Shown here one piece after another: positions 5,789 to 6,827 of a DNA stretch of 6,827 nt. The translations under genes were made by a program, and so were the position numbers. Source of the DNA: Actinobacteria bacterium UBA4719 (GTDB lineage Bacteria; Actinomycetota; Actinomycetes; Actinomycetales; Dermatophilaceae); contig DHJN01000089.1 in NCBI GenBank assembly GCA_002404345.1, positions 1 through 6,827 of the forward strand, read 5' to 3'. The notes under the pieces were generated by a model. The model searched no databases. It was given only the letters and a program-made list of their open reading frames with translations, and was not told the origin of the DNA. Each line of letters opens with the position of its first letter. Positions within the stretch are counted from its first letter, which is position 1.

Positions 5789-6156
5789 ACCCCGAAAGAC
5801 GTCTCAGACGGCGCAGGCCCTCTCCTCCGTCGCACGCCGTCTCAAGCCAACGGGTCCACACGGACCGCGACGTCTCGCCCGTTTCGGGCGGTCCCGGTTA
5901 TACATTTGGCTACACCCCGCCGATCACCGTCGGAGTCGCGGCCCCTGCCGAAGGTCTTGGCCGTGCCCAACATCTTGGCCGTCAGGTGCGGGCGCGTCCT
6001 GGGATAACGAGTGCAGAAGCTCCGCCGACGGGCGTGACTCGCTCGTCGGCCGACGTGATGGCGATCCCACACGAGCCGCATGGACGCGGCCGGGCGGCAG
6101 CAGCAAGCGGCAAGGCCGGCCCGCGGAGTGACCGGCCTCGCCACTTGCCCAGACTC
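5789..6156. other. Gene-free region between the tRNA remnant and the propeller fragment
   Basis: About 370 nt without a credible gene; the open frames on both strands are arginine/proline-rich and lack domains. It contains small structures: AGACGGCG/CGCCGTCT (5806-5813 with 5835-5842), the tight hairpin CGCCCG-TTT-CGGGCG (5876-5890) and the second copy of the 25-bp repeat (5896-5920). If the tRNA half-site marks an element boundary, this is the element-side end. No integrase gene is seen in it. Confidence 0.5.
5896..5920. repeat. Imperfect 25-bp direct repeat, copy 2 (right of tRNA remnant)
   Basis: Partner of the copy at 5666-5690 (18 of 25 identical). It follows directly on a CGCCCG/CGGGCG hairpin (5876-5890). 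Confidence 0.45.
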
Positions 6157-6798
6157 TTAGGGCGCGAGGTCGCCGTAAATGTTCTGATCGAGGCCACCAG
6201 CCCGCGGGCAGGTGTCACCGGTGATGCTGCCGTCGGGCCGCTGAGTACGGCACTGCAGCACGTCAGCGCCGGTCTCGTCCTGGGTCGTTTCCCGTTGGTC
6301 AACACCGGCCACGGTGTCACGCCAGTCGGTCCATGTCCCGTAGGTGACACCGGCCTTGGAATCGATCCACAGATAGTCGCCGGCGAACGGCACGGTCCGG
6401 CCGCCGAACTGCTCGTAGTTCGGGTTTGTCGTCACGTCCGACATCCGCGTCGCGGTCGTCCAGGATCCACCGGACACCGCCCGGGTGGCGGCGTACACGT
6501 CGAGCGACGGCGCCGAGTTGCCATTTGCGTCGTTGCCGACGGGGCGCTGCCGGTATGACGAGGCGTCGTTGTTCTGGTCGTTGCGGCTGTCCCACCACAG
6601 AGCGTGGATGACCCCCGCGTCGACGCTGAGGTCCGGGAACAGCTGCTGGCTGGCCGGCGCCTGGGCGATCCGGGCGGGCGTCGTGACCGCGCCGGTGGCA
6701 CCGTTGAAGCTCAGGTAGTAGATGGCTGACTGGCCACCCCGGCCGCTCGCGCCAGCCCAGCCGAAGGTCGTGCCGGTCGGCACCTGGCTGCCCGGCAC
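6157..6798 (-). CDS. C-terminal fragment of a sialidase/BNR-like beta-propeller protein
   Basis: The 213 residues have the composition of a secreted or cell-surface propeller: few lysines, many Gly/Ser/Thr/Asn/Trp, and repeated blade-like units. The clearest are LFPDLSVDAGVIHALWWDSRND (about 53-74; written here as LFPDLSVDAGVIHALW plus WDSRND) and FAGDYLWIDSKAG then VTYGTWTDWRD (138-161). A DVYAATRAVSGGSW segment and a short, possibly disulphide-linked pair (C183, C197) are also seen. Such proteins are often labelled exo-alpha-sialidase-like without proven activity. The fragment starts within a blade, without signal peptide or ribosome-binding site, so GTG 6798 is not the true start. Two codons upstream the frame meets TAG (6807-6805) inside AT-rich DNA. 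It is the 3' end of a larger gene cut by a rearrangement or insertion near 6805. The stop TAA is at 6159-6157. Confidence 0.7.
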   Translation of the reverse strand: MPGSQVPTGTTFGWAGASGRGGQSAIYYLSFNGATGAVTTPARIAQAPASQQLFPDLSVDAGVIHALWWDSRNDQNNDASSYRQRPVGNDANGNSAPSLDVYAATRAVSGGSWTTATRMSDVTTNPNYEQFGGRTVPFAGDYLWIDSKAGVTYGTWTDWRDTVAGVDQRETTQDETGADVLQCRTQRPDGSITGDTCPRAGGLDQNIYGDLAP

Positions 6799-6804
6799 GA
6801 TCGC

Positions 6805-6827
6805 CTAGATGATTAATTCCAAGGGGT
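6805..6827. other. AT-rich edge segment breaking the propeller gene
   Basis: The last 23 nt, beginning CTAGATGATTAATTCC, are much richer in A/T than anything nearby and place an in-frame stop upstream of the propeller fragment. They could be the tip of an insertion sequence or another junction. Too little is visible to identify it. Confidence 0.35.

Noticed and set aside
5743..6558. 271-codon + strand frame across the tRNA remnant and the propeller fragment
   Set aside because: Starts antisense to the tRNA and continues opposite a better-supported minus-strand frame; no domain is visible.
1..6827. CRISPR array, retron or tandem-repeat system
   Set aside because: No regularly spaced repeats or reverse transcriptase-like sequence; the only repeats are the operator pair and the two-copy 25-bp repeat.

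Overview
The window is GC-rich with strong G/C third-position bias and several GTG starts, as expected of an actinobacterium. The first gene pair resembles the Mycobacterium tuberculosis neighbours Rv3400/Rv3401. No gene here fixes the genus.

Left part (1-2914): a disaccharide phosphorolysis operon. The 3' end of a beta-phosphoglucomutase-type HAD gene overlaps by 4 nt (GTGA) a complete GH65 phosphorylase gene. The phosphorylase would split an alpha-linked glucose disaccharide with phosphate to give beta-glucose-1-phosphate, and the HAD enzyme would turn that into glucose-6-phosphate. A compound hairpin (2972-3017) follows and probably ends the transcript. Next comes a complete single-gene Vat/XAT-type acetyltransferase (3136-3774), followed by another stem-loop.

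Middle part (3961-5455): a rearranged region. The intact 5' end of an SMP-30/gluconolactonase-like gene (+ strand) meets the intact 5' end of an AbiEii toxin gene (- strand) at about 4168-4173, and both lose the rest of their coding sequence there. The partner antitoxin gene, abiEi, is complete and overlaps abiEii by GTGA. Upstream of abiEi is a pair of inverted 24-bp sites (20/24 identical) flanking a further palindrome, which looks like the AbiEi autoregulatory operator. The system therefore looks like an orphaned antitoxin with its operator and a decapitated toxin.

Right part (5456-6827): mostly non-coding and island-like. It holds a rho-independent terminator and the 3' half of a tRNA-Met(CAU) gene (- strand) that stops at the anticodon loop. 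This is the usual signature of a tRNA attachment site left by an integrative element. Imperfect 25-bp repeats lie on either side of it. Beyond is a roughly 370-bp gene-free stretch, then the C-terminal fragment of a sialidase/BNR-like beta-propeller protein (- strand). Its reading frame breaks into an AT-rich tail at the right edge.

Overall this is a stable metabolic locus on the left joined to accessory DNA that has been repeatedly cut and joined. I see no complete new system. The most notable items are the broken AbiE module with its preserved operator, the gene-to-gene junction at about 4170, and the tRNA half-site.
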